Positions 1-8,383 of a stretch of DNA of 20,704 bases are shown in pieces. Position 1 is the first letter of the stretch, and each line of letters begins with the position of its first letter. Position numbers and translations under genes: made by a program. Location of the stretch: contig NZ_LWBS01000457.1 in the NCBI RefSeq assembly GCF_001652265.1, positions 1-20,704 on the forward strand. The letters run 5' to 3'. This DNA is from Rhizobium leguminosarum. GTDB taxonomy: Bacteria > Pseudomonadota > Alphaproteobacteria > Rhizobiales > Rhizobiaceae. The notes beneath the pieces were generated by a model. The model worked only from the letters and a program-made list of their open reading frames with translations. It made no database searches and was not told the DNA's origin.

Positions 1-284
1 GTCGAGACATCTTCGAGCGCTTCCTGACCGACGGCCGCATCGAACTCGACTCCAACATAGTCGAGCGAGCAATCAGACCCCAAGCGATCACGAGAAAAAA
101 TAGTCTATTCGCTGGAAGCGACGGTGGTGGCCGGACTTGGGCGACCATCGCGACGCTCCTGCAAACGGCAAAGATGAATGCCGTCGATCCGCAAGCTTGG
201 TTGACCCAGACGCTTGAGCGCCTGGCGAATGGATGGCCCAGCAGTGAAATCGACGCGCTCATGCCATGGAACTACGCCGCCTGA
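1..284 (+). pseudogene. IS66-family transposase (TnpC), C-terminal end only, cut by window edge
   Basis: The reading frame starting at base 3 gives 93 residues to the TGA at 282-284. It contains the IS66 C-terminal landmarks: DSNIVERAIRP, a KNSLFAGSDGGG stretch, ATIATLLQTAKMN and the terminal LPWNYAA-type ending. In the full-length family this is the end of the DDE transposase, and the last catalytic Glu corresponds to the E of NIVERAIRP. The rest lies left of the window, so I cannot tell whether the whole gene is intact. A plausible element end follows about 20 bases downstream. The family assignment is confident; only the functional state is open. Confidence 0.88.
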
Positions 285-286
285 AC

Positions 287-306
287 GGCCCCGGCTTGTT
301 GCTTAC
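287..306 (+). repeat. Possible right terminal repeat of the IS66 element
   Basis: The sequence just after the transposase stop ends in GCTTAC at 301-306. IS66-family elements commonly begin GTAAGC and end GCTTAC, so the element probably stops here. The left end is outside the window, so the pairing cannot be checked. Confidence 0.4.
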
Positions 307-1296
307 GATTGTGCGGCATGCATGAAAAGTCCGAACTTAGCGATTCCCTGCTTGATGATGCCGAGGGCTTGCGCGGGGGAGGCGGACGATCCCGTTGGTG
401 GTGGTGACCTCGGCGAGGCTCTCGCCATGCGCGACCTGGATACGGCGACAGTCCGCTTCAGCTTGACGTTCACCCTTCCAAAATAGCGTAGACGCTTCAC
501 TTGCGAGGGCATCAGACCGGTATATTCTGTGCTAATTTAGAAGGTCGCGTTTAGATCGTTTCTGCTTTGCGGCAGACATCAGCGATCGGCCTCCCCTCAC
601 CAAAATTGAGGACAATGCGATCTCCGCTTAATTTCTTCCTGCACGGGTGTAAGTCGCAGTTCCAGATGGCCCGATTAACCGAAATTCTCAACATCCAACT
701 TATGACATCGTCGTCACCTTTGTCGGCCTCGCGACAAGCATTTTTCCTCGCCCAATCGCGTATTTTCCGCCCACATAACTGGAATCGCGCCGAATTATTG
801 TTCGTCAGCTCAATCGGCCGGCTTGGCACGAATCTTGAGAGCTATAGCGAGGCAGGGAACGGCCGCCGCATCCGCGTTGCGGGATAACCGCATTGCTTCG
901 AACACATGAAGGAACACTAACTATGACGGAAAAGTGCGGAACTGGCAAATCGCGGAGAATGTCGGCAAGTTCCCAAAGGGAGTGGACGTGCTCGCCGGCA
1001 TCCGCGACGAGGATGTCGATGTCGAAGCGGCGCCGAAGACGTGTCATGCTTCGCGCACGGCCAAGGCTTTCTGAGCTCGAGGCGATCTGGAGATTAAAGA
1101 TGTCCAAAACTGAACTTAAGTGTTTTGTTGGCGATCTGGGGAAAGATGTCACCCTGCTGGAATACGTGAAAAAGAATGCTACCGGGCCCGTCGCAAATTT
1201 TCTTAGTTAACCGTCTGTTGACGCTCGCCGGAGAAATTCTCGCTTCGAATTTGTGGAGCGAGCCTGTGATTCTGAATACCATTGCCGAGAAGCTGA
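307..1296. other. About 1 kb without a convincing gene; decayed accessory DNA
   Basis: Open frames exist on both strands, but none has a recognisable family, a good ribosome binding site and consistent codon bias together. The only stretch with strong coding character is on the minus strand at about 929-1060, where nearly every codon ends in G or C and the frame reads RRRFDIDILVADAGEHVHSL and onward. It looks like an internal piece of a lost gene that I do not recognise. A minus-strand frame at 551-829 and another at about 340-512 (HGESLAEVTTTNGIVRLPRA-like in one frame) may also be gene debris. No RNA gene was seen. Confidence 0.5.
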
Positions 1297-1492
1297 AGCC
1301 GGTCGAAAGATGATTTCAAAGGGCGGCATTTCGAGGCATGGCTCATCGTGCAGGCGGTGGCCTGGTATCTGCGGTATCCGCTCAGCTACCGAGACCTTAA
1401 GGAGATGTTCCAAGAGCGCGGCTTCGAAGTGGACCACAGCACGATTAACCGCTGGGTACTTGCCTATGCTCCGATGATCGAGAAGCGGCTGC
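1297..1492 (+). pseudogene. IS6-family transposase, N-terminal remnant, truncated at both ends
   Basis: From 1297 the frame reads a typical IS6-family N-terminus: DFKGRHFEAWLIVQAVAWYL, then PLSYRDLKEMFQERGFEVDH and INRWVLAYAPMIEKRLR. This includes the helix-turn-helix that binds the terminal repeats. There is an in-frame stop at 1294-1296 and no ATG before the conserved block, so the native start is missing. The frame ends abruptly at 1492, where the terminal repeat of a second IS6 element begins. The catalytic DDE domain is absent, so the remnant cannot be active. It is a different IS6 subtype from its neighbour, whose protein starts MARFSRDPLYRRHRF. Confidence 0.82.
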
Positions 1493-1509
1493 GGCACCGT
1501 AATGTTAAC
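1493..1509 (+). repeat. Left terminal inverted repeat of the IS6 element
   Basis: GGCACCGTAATGTTAAC pairs with the right end at 2292-2308 with two mismatches, at the eleventh and twelfth bases. It starts directly inside the codon after the EKRLR motif of the older transposase fragment. Confidence 0.82.
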
Positions 1510-1541
1510 CTGGCATCGATCAAAATGTGGGATCTGGCGGC

Positions 1542-2256
1542 ATGGCCAGATTTTCCCGTGATCCTCTTTATCGTCGCCACCGATTTCCAACGGAGGTGAT
1601 CGCCCATGCCGTTTGGCTCTATTTCCGGTTTCCGCTCAGCCTGCGGATGGTCGAGGACATGCTGGCAGCTCGTGGCGTCATCGTCTCCCACCAGACCGTG
1701 CGACTCTGGGCTGAGAAATTTGGCAGACACTTTGCCAATGATATCCGGAAGCGATCGGCCGGCAAGCTCGGCGACAAATGGCATCTCGATGAGGTTGTCA
1801 TCACCATCGGTGGAAAGAAACACTGGCTTTGGCGCGCCGTTGGTCAGGACGGGTTTGTTGTCGACGTGTTGGTGCAAAGCCGGCGCATGCCAAGGCGGCA
1901 AAGCGCTTGATGCGAAAGCTTCTGAAAGGGCAAGGCCGTTCGCCGCGTGTGATGATTACCGACAAGCTTCGATCCTACGGTGCGGCGAGCGGGAGATCAT
2001 GCCAGGCGTCGAGCATCGCTCGCACAAGGGCCTGAACAATCGGGCGGAGAACTCTCATCAACCCGTCCGACGGCGGGAGAGGATCACGAAGCGCTTCAAG
2101 TCAGCGCGACATCTTCAGCGTTTCGTTTCCGTACACGACCCGATCGCCAACCTCTTTAACGTTCCCCGCCACGATATTCCATCCACCCACCATCGAGAAC
2201 TGCGAGCAACTGCCATGCAAGCATGGCGCCAAATCGCGCGCCTTCACGCCGAATGA
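1542..2256 (+). pseudogene. IS6-family transposase with two frameshifts
   Basis: The protein starts MARFSRDPLYRRHRF and keeps the helix-turn-helix region, the first catalytic Asp in KWHLDEVVI, the second in MITDKLRSYGAA and the Glu region RAENSHQP-RRRE. These lie in three different frames. The first frame ends at 1910, the second runs through about 1890-1988, and the third continues from about 1990 to 2256. Both breaks fit loss of one base: near 1887 the expected Asn-Ala codons AAT GCC appear as AT GCC, and near 1988 the expected Ala-Lys-Arg reads GCGAGCGG and lacks one A. Restoring both bases gives about 238 residues, the normal family size. All catalytic residues survive, so the inactivation looks recent. 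Confidence 0.87.
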
Positions 2257-2291
2257 ACCAAAGCCTCACTCCCAGATCTTGTTTTCACAGC

Positions 2292-2308
2292 GTTAAGTTT
2301 ACGGTGCC
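2292..2308 (-). repeat. Right terminal inverted repeat of the IS6 element
   Basis: On the minus strand this reads GGCACCGTAAACTTAAC, matching the left end at 1493-1509. It lies 35 bases after the transposase stop and 20 bases before the stop codon of the convergent phosphodiesterase gene. Confidence 0.82.
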
Positions 2309-2328
2309 AGCCCTTCTGTAGGATGCCC

Positions 2329-3807
2329 CTACTGAATCCCACCTTCGCTGACATGGAAATGGCCCTGCCGCTCGATGCCCGTCAGGAAGGTGGTTTTGTG
2401 GGCGCCGGCAGAGAGAATCTCCGCGTATGCCAGTTTCTCACTCTCCAGCGCATCGCCGCCCAGCACGCGGCCTGTCATCGTCTTCGGCGCGTCGATGCCC
2501 AGCAGTGACAGGATTGTGGGCGCAATGTCCGTGATTGAACTCGGAGCATCTGAAACCCGGCCCTGCGCCAGTCCCGCGCCGTAGCCCGCGAGAACGGCCG
2601 TGAACTCGCCGCGATGCAGCCCCCCATGCGTGCCGCCGCCTATCCGCAGATCGTTGTCGCCTGGGTCGTAAAAGACCGAATCCAAATGCCCGGCCTGATC
2701 GGACTGATCGTCGGCAGGCGTTTTCCCGAGGTGCACGAACAGCCCAGGGGCTCGCTCGCCGCCCGCACCCAACAGTTCCAGCGCAAGACTGCCATCCACC
2801 GTGCCGCTGATGCTGCCCGGTTCACTGGCAGGGCTGAATGCGCCGCCGAACCATACCTGTTCCATCATGAAGTCCCGTATGTCCCGCAGGAGGGCCGGGT
2901 CATCATGTTTGAGCCACAGGCCCACGGCGCGGCCCGGTCGAACAAGCACCTGCGTTGCATGATCGTTGAACGATGCCGCCGCCTTGAACCCGGCTTGACA
3001 AAGAGCGTCGGCCACGTTGACTGTGCCGCCGATCGTCACATGGCCATGATCGGAAACGATAAACAACGTGATGCTGTCGCGCTCTGGCTGGGCGTCCCGC
3101 CATGCCCGCAGCTCTCCAATTACATCATCGCAGGCCCGCATATTTTCTCGTAGCTGGCTCGATTGCAGGCCGTGCAGATGGCTGACGCTATCGACTTCGG
3201 TGCACCAAAGTATGGTGGCGGCGGGCTTGTCGTAGGGCCATACTTCGCGCTCGAATACCCGGAATGCCGTCATTGGGCCATCGGCGGAGATGCCCCCGGC
3301 CGGGATTTTCAGGGAACGATGGGCGCGGGCGGCAAACGAATGCGGGTAGCCGATCTGGGGATGGCGGACATTGAACCCGGTTTGTCCGCGCTGCTGGCCC
3401 TTCCAGTTCAGCGCGGGCAGCGCGCCGGGGCCACTCGACGTGACGACCGCAAACGGCCGTCCCGCTTGGTGTAGAACTTCCGAGATCGAGGGCGCTTTCA
3501 CCAGGTTGCCCGCCAGGCGTTCATCCGCCGCCCACCAATCATGCGTGGTTTCTGTGAACACTTGGTCGGGGCTGGTCCCCCGGATATAGAATTGGTTTCC
3601 GGCAATCCCGTTCACCTGCGCGGTTGCGCCGGTGGCCAAGGCCGTGAGCGCCCCCCGCGTCTCGCTGGGGAACACTGTGGTATGACGGCGGTTCCACGTT
3701 CCATCGCTGGCCAGCGCCGCAAGATGGGGCATGGTGCTTTCAGTGACCAGGTCGGGCCGCAGGCCGTCGATTCCCAGCACCACGACATGGCGCGCGTCAT
3801 TGGCCAT
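2329..3807 (-). CDS. Alkaline-phosphatase-superfamily phosphodiesterase / nucleotide pyrophosphatase-like hydrolase
   Basis: This is a 492-residue metal-dependent hydrolase of the type I phosphodiesterase / phosphonoacetate-hydrolase branch of the alkaline phosphatase fold. The first metal ligand lies in VVLGIDGLRPD (Asp14), and the likely nucleophile is the Thr of FPSETRG (Thr50), followed by ATGATAQVNGIAGN. Further metal ligands are in CTEVDSVSHLHG, FIVSDHGH and GGTHGG. There is no signal peptide, so it should act in the cytoplasm on an imported substrate. The start at 3807 follows a GGAAG sequence and overlaps the end of the regulator gene by 11 bases, indicating co-transcription and coupled translation. 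The substrate is not readable from sequence; a phosphodiester, phosphomonoester or phosphonate is expected from the family. The IS6 element ends 20 bases beyond its stop. Confidence 0.85.
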   Translation of the reverse strand: MANDARHVVVLGIDGLRPDLVTESTMPHLAALASDGTWNRRHTTVFPSETRGALTALATGATAQVNGIAGNQFYIRGTSPDQVFTETTHDWWAADERLAGNLVKAPSISEVLHQAGRPFAVVTSSGPGALPALNWKGQQRGQTGFNVRHPQIGYPHSFAARAHRSLKIPAGGISADGPMTAFRVFEREVWPYDKPAATILWCTEVDSVSHLHGLQSSQLRENMRACDDVIGELRAWRDAQPERDSITLFIVSDHGHVTIGGTVNVADALCQAGFKAAASFNDHATQVLVRPGRAVGLWLKHDDPALLRDIRDFMMEQVWFGGAFSPASEPGSISGTVDGSLALELLGAGGERAPGLFVHLGKTPADDQSDQAGHLDSVFYDPGDNDLRIGGGTHGGLHRGEFTAVLAGYGAGLAQGRVSDAPSSITDIAPTILSLLGIDAPKTMTGRVLGGDALESEKLAYAEILSAGAHKTTFLTGIERQGHFHVSEGGIQ

Positions 3808-4603
3808 TGGTATTTTCTTCCATGTTGTTCGTTTCGTTCTTTTGTGGATAAACCACGCGCACACCTGCATCCTTGAACCCATCCGCAAAGAGGGTGGGCG
3901 GTGGCTCGTCGGTGACGATGGTTCCAATGTCCGACAGGGACACCGAGACATAAGCTCCTGACGCGCCGAATTTACTATGGTCAGCAACGAAGATGCGGCG
4001 GCGGCTGCGCTCGAACAGCAGCCGCTTGAAGCGTTGCAGGTACTTGCTCGACTCTACCAAGCCATGCACCGGGTCAACGCCGTAGGCTGCAATAATGGCC
4101 GTGTCGAAAATGCACTCGGAAATGGCCTCTAGTACTTGTTCGCCCAATAGCGCGCCATTGGCATAGTCGTACTCCCCCCCGGTGAGCGTGACCCGGTGCT
4201 TGAGGCCGCTTTGCAGCACTTCCGCGATGGCCGGCATGTTCGTCATCACCGATACCGCAGGGCCATCGTTCAACGCCTTTGCGACGGCCAGTGCTGTGCT
4301 GCCGTGGGTGATGAATATCCAGCCGTCCCGGGTCGCGGTTTGCGCCGCCAGCTTTCCAATCACGGCTTTTTCTGCACTCAGGCTGGCCAGCCGCGACGGC
4401 AGCGGCGCGGCGCGGGAAACTGGGATTGCCCCCCCATGCACCCGCGTCAGCAGGCCGTCTTTTTCGAGAAGGACCAGATCACGGCGGATGGTTTCCATCG
4501 TCACCGAGAAGCGCTTGGCCATTGCGGCAATTCCGATGCCTTCGCCTGTGCGAAGCACATCAGCTATGGCTTGCAGGCGGCTTGCTGCCGGTAGTTTCGT
4601 CAC
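3797..4603 (-). CDS. DeoR/GlpR-family transcriptional regulator
   Basis: This is a 268-residue protein with the usual two-part layout. An N-terminal DeoR helix-turn-helix lies at about residues 5-58 (MAKRFSVTMETIRRDLVLLE, then KDGLLTRVHGGA). A C-terminal sugar-isomerase-like effector domain starts near residue 75, with IFITHGSTALAVAKAL, MTNMPAIAEVL and LTGGEY motifs. Regulators of this family usually sense a phosphorylated intermediate and repress neighbouring catabolic genes. It begins with GTG at 4603, preceded by GAGGA. Its 3' end overlaps the phosphodiesterase gene, and it is divergent from the transporter genes, so it most likely controls both units from the 300-bp gap. The effector is unknown. 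Confidence 0.9.
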   Translation of the reverse strand: MTKLPAASRLQAIADVLRTGEGIGIAAMAKRFSVTMETIRRDLVLLEKDGLLTRVHGGAIPVSRAAPLPSRLASLSAEKAVIGKLAAQTATRDGWIFITHGSTALAVAKALNDGPAVSVMTNMPAIAEVLQSGLKHRVTLTGGEYDYANGALLGEQVLEAISECIFDTAIIAAYGVDPVHGLVESSKYLQRFKRLLFERSRRRIFVADHSKFGASGAYVSVSLSDIGTIVTDEPPPTLFADGFKDAGVRVVYPQKNETNNMEENTNGQ

Positions 4604-4903
4604 AAATTCCTCACTCTACACGATTCAGTCGGCCGCGCTTACAACCAGTATGTTGTCATTTGTGGGAATAATTGCCTTTCAAATATCTGTCAACGGCTCT
4701 TTCATGACGGTTTTCGCGCGCATACACTGAAAATGCCTGCCATTCCTTCATCTCACCTTATGTTGTTCCAACCAAAAGCGCACTTCCTGGCACGTATTTT
4801 CTGTAATTTCCAATTAATACCAGATATTGTCACATTCTTGTAAAGAGTAGCCGTTACTCGGCAAGGCTTCATTTAATTGCTAGTTCCCGCGAGAGGAAAC
4901 CGG
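4604..4903. promoter_or_regulatory. Divergent control region between deoR-like regulator and transporter operon
   Basis: This is a 300-bp AT-richer gap between two divergent genes. It must hold the promoters of both units. A small dyad, GAGTA-GCCGT-TACTC, lies at 4845-4859, about 45 bases before the binding-protein start and just after a TTGTCA that could serve as a -35 element. It is a candidate operator, but the arms are only five bases. I see no clear matching -10 box. Confidence 0.4.
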
Positions 4904-6001
4904 ATGATTAGGAAACGGATGACTGCCTATCTGACCGTAAGTGTCGCTTGCCTTGCCATGCCATTTGGCGCGCATGCTGACGACATGGATGATCTTGTCG
5001 CGGCTGCAAAGGCCGAGGGGCAATTGACGGTTATTGCCCTCGGGCATGATTGGTGCGGCTATGCTGCGCTGATTCAAGGTTTTAAAGATAAATACGGCCT
5101 CACCGTAAACGAACTCAGCCCGACAGGCGGCTCCGGTGAAGAATTGGCAACGATCAAGGCTAATATAGGCAACAACGGCTCGCAGGCGCCGGATGTCATC
5201 GATGTGGGCCTTGTTTTTGGCCCCATTGCGCAGAAAGAGGGCTTGCTGCAACCGTACAAGGTGCAAACGTGGGACGAAATCCCGGCCACCGCCAAAGACC
5301 CCGAAGGGCACTGGTACGGCGACTATTACGGCGTCCTTTCTTTCGTCGTGAATAAGGACGTTATCTCAAAGTCTCCGGCCGATTGGGCTGATCTTCTCGA
5401 CCCCGCCTATCGCAAGAGCGTTTCACTGCCTGCTGACCCGCGAACCGCCAACAATTCCATCCTGAGCGTCTATGCGGCGGGCCTTGCAACCGGCGCGCAG
5501 CCGGGCGCGGCAGCAGCCCGCGCCGGGCTGGAGTTCTACCGCCAATTGAAGGACTCCGGCAATCTCGTTCCCGGTTTCGGCTCTGCAGCATCCATCGCCA
5601 AGGGCGAAACGCCAATTACCACGCGCTGGGATTCCAACGGCCTCACCTATGCCGAAAATTTCAAGGGAAATCCGCCACTGGACACCATTATCCCGGAAAG
5701 CGTTACCGTGGCGGGCGTCTATGCCCAAGCCATCAGCAAGTATGCGCCGCATCCGCATGCCGCCAAGCTCTGGATGGAGTACCTTTATTCCAACGAGGGG
5801 CAACTCGGCTACCTCAAGGGCCTTTGCCACCCCATCCGCTTTGACGCCATGCGCAAATCCGGCAAAATTACCGATGACATGCTGACCAAGCTCCCGGCGA
5901 CAGGTAACAATCTAGTATTTCCCGAGCTGTCCCATCTAGTGGAAGCGGGCGAAGTGATTGCCAAGGACTGGACTTCAACCGTAGGCGCAGGCAGCAAATA
6001 A
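4904..6001 (+). CDS. ABC transporter periplasmic substrate-binding protein (Fe3+/2-aminoethylphosphonate-type family)
   Basis: This is a 365-residue exported binding protein. The start at ATG 4904 is chosen because GAGAGG (4891-4896) stands seven bases upstream. Residues 1-25 form a signal peptide ending in GAHA, with cleavage likely before DDMDD. The mature part begins LVAAAKAEGQLTVIALGHDW, a typical opening for AfuA/PotD-like binding proteins, and continues with PDVIDVG, YGVLSFVVNKD and TTRWDSNG. The family transports iron, polyamines, thiamine or organophosphonates. The adjacent cytoplasmic phosphodiesterase favours a phosphorylated organic substrate, but that is inference. Two permease genes follow immediately. 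Confidence 0.87.
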   Translation: MIRKRMTAYLTVSVACLAMPFGAHADDMDDLVAAAKAEGQLTVIALGHDWCGYAALIQGFKDKYGLTVNELSPTGGSGEELATIKANIGNNGSQAPDVIDVGLVFGPIAQKEGLLQPYKVQTWDEIPATAKDPEGHWYGDYYGVLSFVVNKDVISKSPADWADLLDPAYRKSVSLPADPRTANNSILSVYAAGLATGAQPGAAAARAGLEFYRQLKDSGNLVPGFGSAASIAKGETPITTRWDSNGLTYAENFKGNPPLDTIIPESVTVAGVYAQAISKYAPHPHAAKLWMEYLYSNEGQLGYLKGLCHPIRFDAMRKSGKITDDMLTKLPATGNNLVFPELSHLVEAGEVIAKDWTSTVGAGSK

Positions 6002-6002
6002 G

Positions 6003-6926
6003 TTGAAACCACAGTCCACACACGGCAAGCCCGGCGCGAGTGGCATTCGCGCCGGGCTGGCAGGTACCTCATCCCTCAAATCCATTGACTGGCCCGCACT
6101 GCTGGCCACGGCCCCCTTTTTCATGTTTGCCATCGTCATGATGGTGATGCCCACCGCGGCGCTACTGGCCACGGCCTTTGTTGATAAGCAGGGAGGTTTT
6201 ACGTTAGCGAACTTCGCGGAGATCGCGACGCCGGAGGTTGCCGACGCTTTCATGGCTTCGGCCAAAATCTCCGTCGCCACCGCCGTTCTTGGAACGGTGC
6301 TCGGGCTCATACTGGCCCTCACCGTTGGCCGGGGCATGACCAGCCAGAAGGTGAAGGCCGCCGTTATGAGCTTTTGCGGCGTGGCCTCGCATTTCTCAGG
6401 CATTCCCCTTGCCTTCGCCTTCATCGCCACTCTGGGGCGGCTTGGGCTCGTGACTGTGTTTTTACGGAAGGCCTTCGGCATCGACATTTACGCGGCAGGT
6501 TTTGAGCTTGCCAGCTTTTCCGGCTTGACGCTAACCTACCTGTTCTTTCAGGTCCCGATTGCATTCATGATCATCATGCCCGCCGTTGACCGGCTTTCCA
6601 CACAGACACGGGAGGCGGCCGATATGTTGGGTGCCACGATTACCCAGTATTGGCGCTTTGTTGGCCTGCCCATCCTCTGGCCAACAATCCTCGGGGCGCT
6701 GGCATTGTTGTTCGCCAATGCATTCGGGGGCATCGCAACGGCCTACGCGCTGACAGGAACGGCGGTGAACGTCATCCCGATCTTGCTCTACGCGCAAATT
6801 CGCGGCGACGTGCTGCACAACGAGCAGCTTGGCGCCGTCCTAGCCTTGCTCATGGTATTTGTCATGACGGTGACTATTTCTCTTTACCTGATGCTTCGCG
6901 TGCGCTCTGAACGGTGGATGAAATGA
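6003..6926 (+). CDS. ABC transporter permease, first subunit
   Basis: This is a 307-residue integral membrane protein. After a 30-residue polar N-terminus it has about six hydrophobic segments, the first at LLATAPFFMFAIVMMVMP. The cytoplasmic coupling motif of ABC permeases is present as EAADMLGATITQYWRF followed by LPILWP near residue 205. The start is TTG at 6003, one base after the binding-protein stop; no better start lies before the first membrane helix. Its end overlaps the second permease start, so the three genes form one transcription unit. The substrate is set by the binding protein. Confidence 0.87.
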   Translation: MKPQSTHGKPGASGIRAGLAGTSSLKSIDWPALLATAPFFMFAIVMMVMPTAALLATAFVDKQGGFTLANFAEIATPEVADAFMASAKISVATAVLGTVLGLILALTVGRGMTSQKVKAAVMSFCGVASHFSGIPLAFAFIATLGRLGLVTVFLRKAFGIDIYAAGFELASFSGLTLTYLFFQVPIAFMIIMPAVDRLSTQTREAADMLGATITQYWRFVGLPILWPTILGALALLFANAFGGIATAYALTGTAVNVIPILLYAQIRGDVLHNEQLGAVLALLMVFVMTVTISLYLMLRVRSERWMK

Positions 6927-7705
6927 AACTCGTCCTGCGCTATTCCCCTTGGACCATATTCGCCATCGCCGCATTGTTCTTTCTGATGCCGCTTTTCAGC
7001 ACGGCGGAATTTTCATTAAGCATCCGGCGCGGCGTCTATTCGCTTGAGGCTTACGAGTCGGTTTTCCTAGACCCGGAATTTGCGGCCAGCTTCGGCTATT
7101 CGCTGATAATAGCAGTATTGACGATTATCTTTGGCACGATCATCGTTGTTCCAATGGCCTATTATGTCCGGTTGCGCCTCCAATGGCTGCGGCCTTCGGT
7201 GGAAATCCTCGTGATGCTGCCCATGATCGTGCCGCCCATCGTGCTTGTCTTTGGCTATCTGCGGCTGTTTTCGTCATCGTCGGTGCTGCCGCTGGCCAAT
7301 AGCAGCACTGGTGCGAGCATCCTGCTTATCTGCGGCTGTACCACATTATCTCTGCCGTACCTGTACCGCACGATTGATACCGGCTTGCAGACGATTGACG
7401 TTCAGACGCTGACGGAAGCCGCTGGCATTCTCGGCGCGCGGCCATTCGCGACAATCAGGCTGGTGATCTTCCCGAACATCTTGCCTTCCGTCATGGCAGG
7501 CGCATTCCTGACCTTCGCGGTCGTGATGGGGGAATTCGTGATTGCTAGCCTTTTGACGCGCCCGGCTTTCGGCACCTACATTCAAAAAATCGGCGTGAGC
7601 AAAGCCTACGAGCCTGCGGCCCTGACCATCCTGTCCTTTGCCATCACTTGGGGCGCACTGGCCATGATGAACGTCATGACGCGGTTTTCGCGGCGGACAG
7701 GGTAG
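6923..7705 (+). CDS. ABC transporter permease, second subunit
   Basis: This 260-residue membrane protein pairs with the preceding permease. It carries the coupling motif EAAGILGARPFATIRL with FPNILPS after it, and about six membrane segments. The start chosen is ATG 6923, which overlaps the previous stop as ATGA. A GTG at 6914 in the same frame would add only three residues. The gene ends at TAG 7705. An ATP-binding subunit would be expected next but is absent: within about 30 bases the sequence becomes IS5-type transposase debris. The transporter therefore needs an ATPase from elsewhere or is no longer functional. Confidence 0.87.
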   Translation: MKLVLRYSPWTIFAIAALFFLMPLFSTAEFSLSIRRGVYSLEAYESVFLDPEFAASFGYSLIIAVLTIIFGTIIVVPMAYYVRLRLQWLRPSVEILVMLPMIVPPIVLVFGYLRLFSSSSVLPLANSSTGASILLICGCTTLSLPYLYRTIDTGLQTIDVQTLTEAAGILGARPFATIRLVIFPNILPSVMAGAFLTFAVVMGEFVIASLLTRPAFGTYIQKIGVSKAYEPAALTILSFAITWGALAMMNVMTRFSRRTG

Positions 7706-7736
7706 GGTTTCCTCTCATTCTTCTGGTGTGAACGGA

Positions 7737-8361
7737 GCGGACTTTCGCCCGGCTGTTCGGTCTTATCGAACGGCTGCTGGCGCAAAAGCCGAAGGACAAA
7801 AACAAGCTCTATTCGCTGCATGCTCCCGAGGTCGTCTGCCGTTCGAAGACAATCCCTTTGACTTGCACACCCTCTCACGCACCGTCGACCAGGCTGTTGA
7901 CTTCTCGAAGGGCAAGCCTCGCACGCCACGACGGACCGCGAAGGGCTGGTTCTGGCCATACGAGTTCGGTTGCAAGGCAGGGTTCGCGGCGTGCCATGGG
8001 AGGTATCGATCCGGATCGCATCTACGTCGATAAGGGCTATCGCGGTCATGATTACACCGGATCGGCGTCGGTGATGATTGCCGGAAGCCGGCGCGGGCTG
8101 ACGCCGACCATGCGACGGGAGCTGAAACGACGATCGGCCATCGAGCTCACTATCGGCCATATGAAGACCGATGGCAGGCTGGACCGGAACTTCCTTGTCG
8201 GGCACGATGGCACCATCAATGCGCTGCTCGTGGGCGCAGGTCACAATCTGCGCCTCAAACTGGCCCTTTGGCGTGCCTTCATCAGGGCCGCGCTTAACGT
8301 TCTCATGGCGAAATCGGATACTTCTCCAGATCTTCCAACCGCCAGAAGATCAATGATTTAA
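7737..8361 (+). pseudogene. IS5-family transposase remnant, scrambled and frameshifted
   Basis: The C-terminal half (about 8000-8361) is clear: DRIYVDKGYRGHDY, then RRELKRRSAIELTIGHMK, DGRLDRNFLVGHDG and a GAGHNLRLKLALWRAF ending, all typical of IS5-family DDE transposases. The upstream part is broken. A frame at 7740-7840 reads FARLFGLIERLLAQKPKDKN and LYSLHAPEV, then other frames read NPFDLHTLSRTVDQ and YEFGCKAG. In intact relatives the YEFG motif comes soon after LHAPEV and before the NP-DxHTL motif, so the order here seems rearranged. The sequence GTTCAGGGCCGACT at 8369-8382 may be a surviving right end. No left end was found. It separates the transporter from the minus-strand operon. Confidence 0.78.
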
Positions 8362-8383
8362 GCCTTTGTTCAGGGCCGACTGA

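Larger units (their letters stand above)
1493..2308 (+). mobile_element. IS6-family insertion sequence, complete ends, defective transposase
   Basis: This 816-bp element is bounded by inverted repeats that match at 15 of 17 bases. The left end (1493-1509) reads GGCACCGTAATGTTAAC and the right end (2292-2308) is the complement of GGCACCGTAAACTTAAC. About 800 bp is the normal IS6-family size. One transposase frame fills the interior but carries two frameshifts. The flanking octamers (1485-1492 and 2309-2316) do not match, so there is no target duplication. The left flank is a different IS6 transposase fragment and the right flank is the end of a phosphodiesterase gene, so the element probably marks a deletion or recombination junction. 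Confidence 0.85.

Noticed and set aside
551..887. Overlapping frames on both strands as a gene
   Set aside because: Neither has a recognisable family or translation signal, and codon bias is weak; treated as debris.
2614..3153. A plus-strand frame of 179 codons
   Set aside because: It is antisense to the phosphodiesterase gene and shows no family features.
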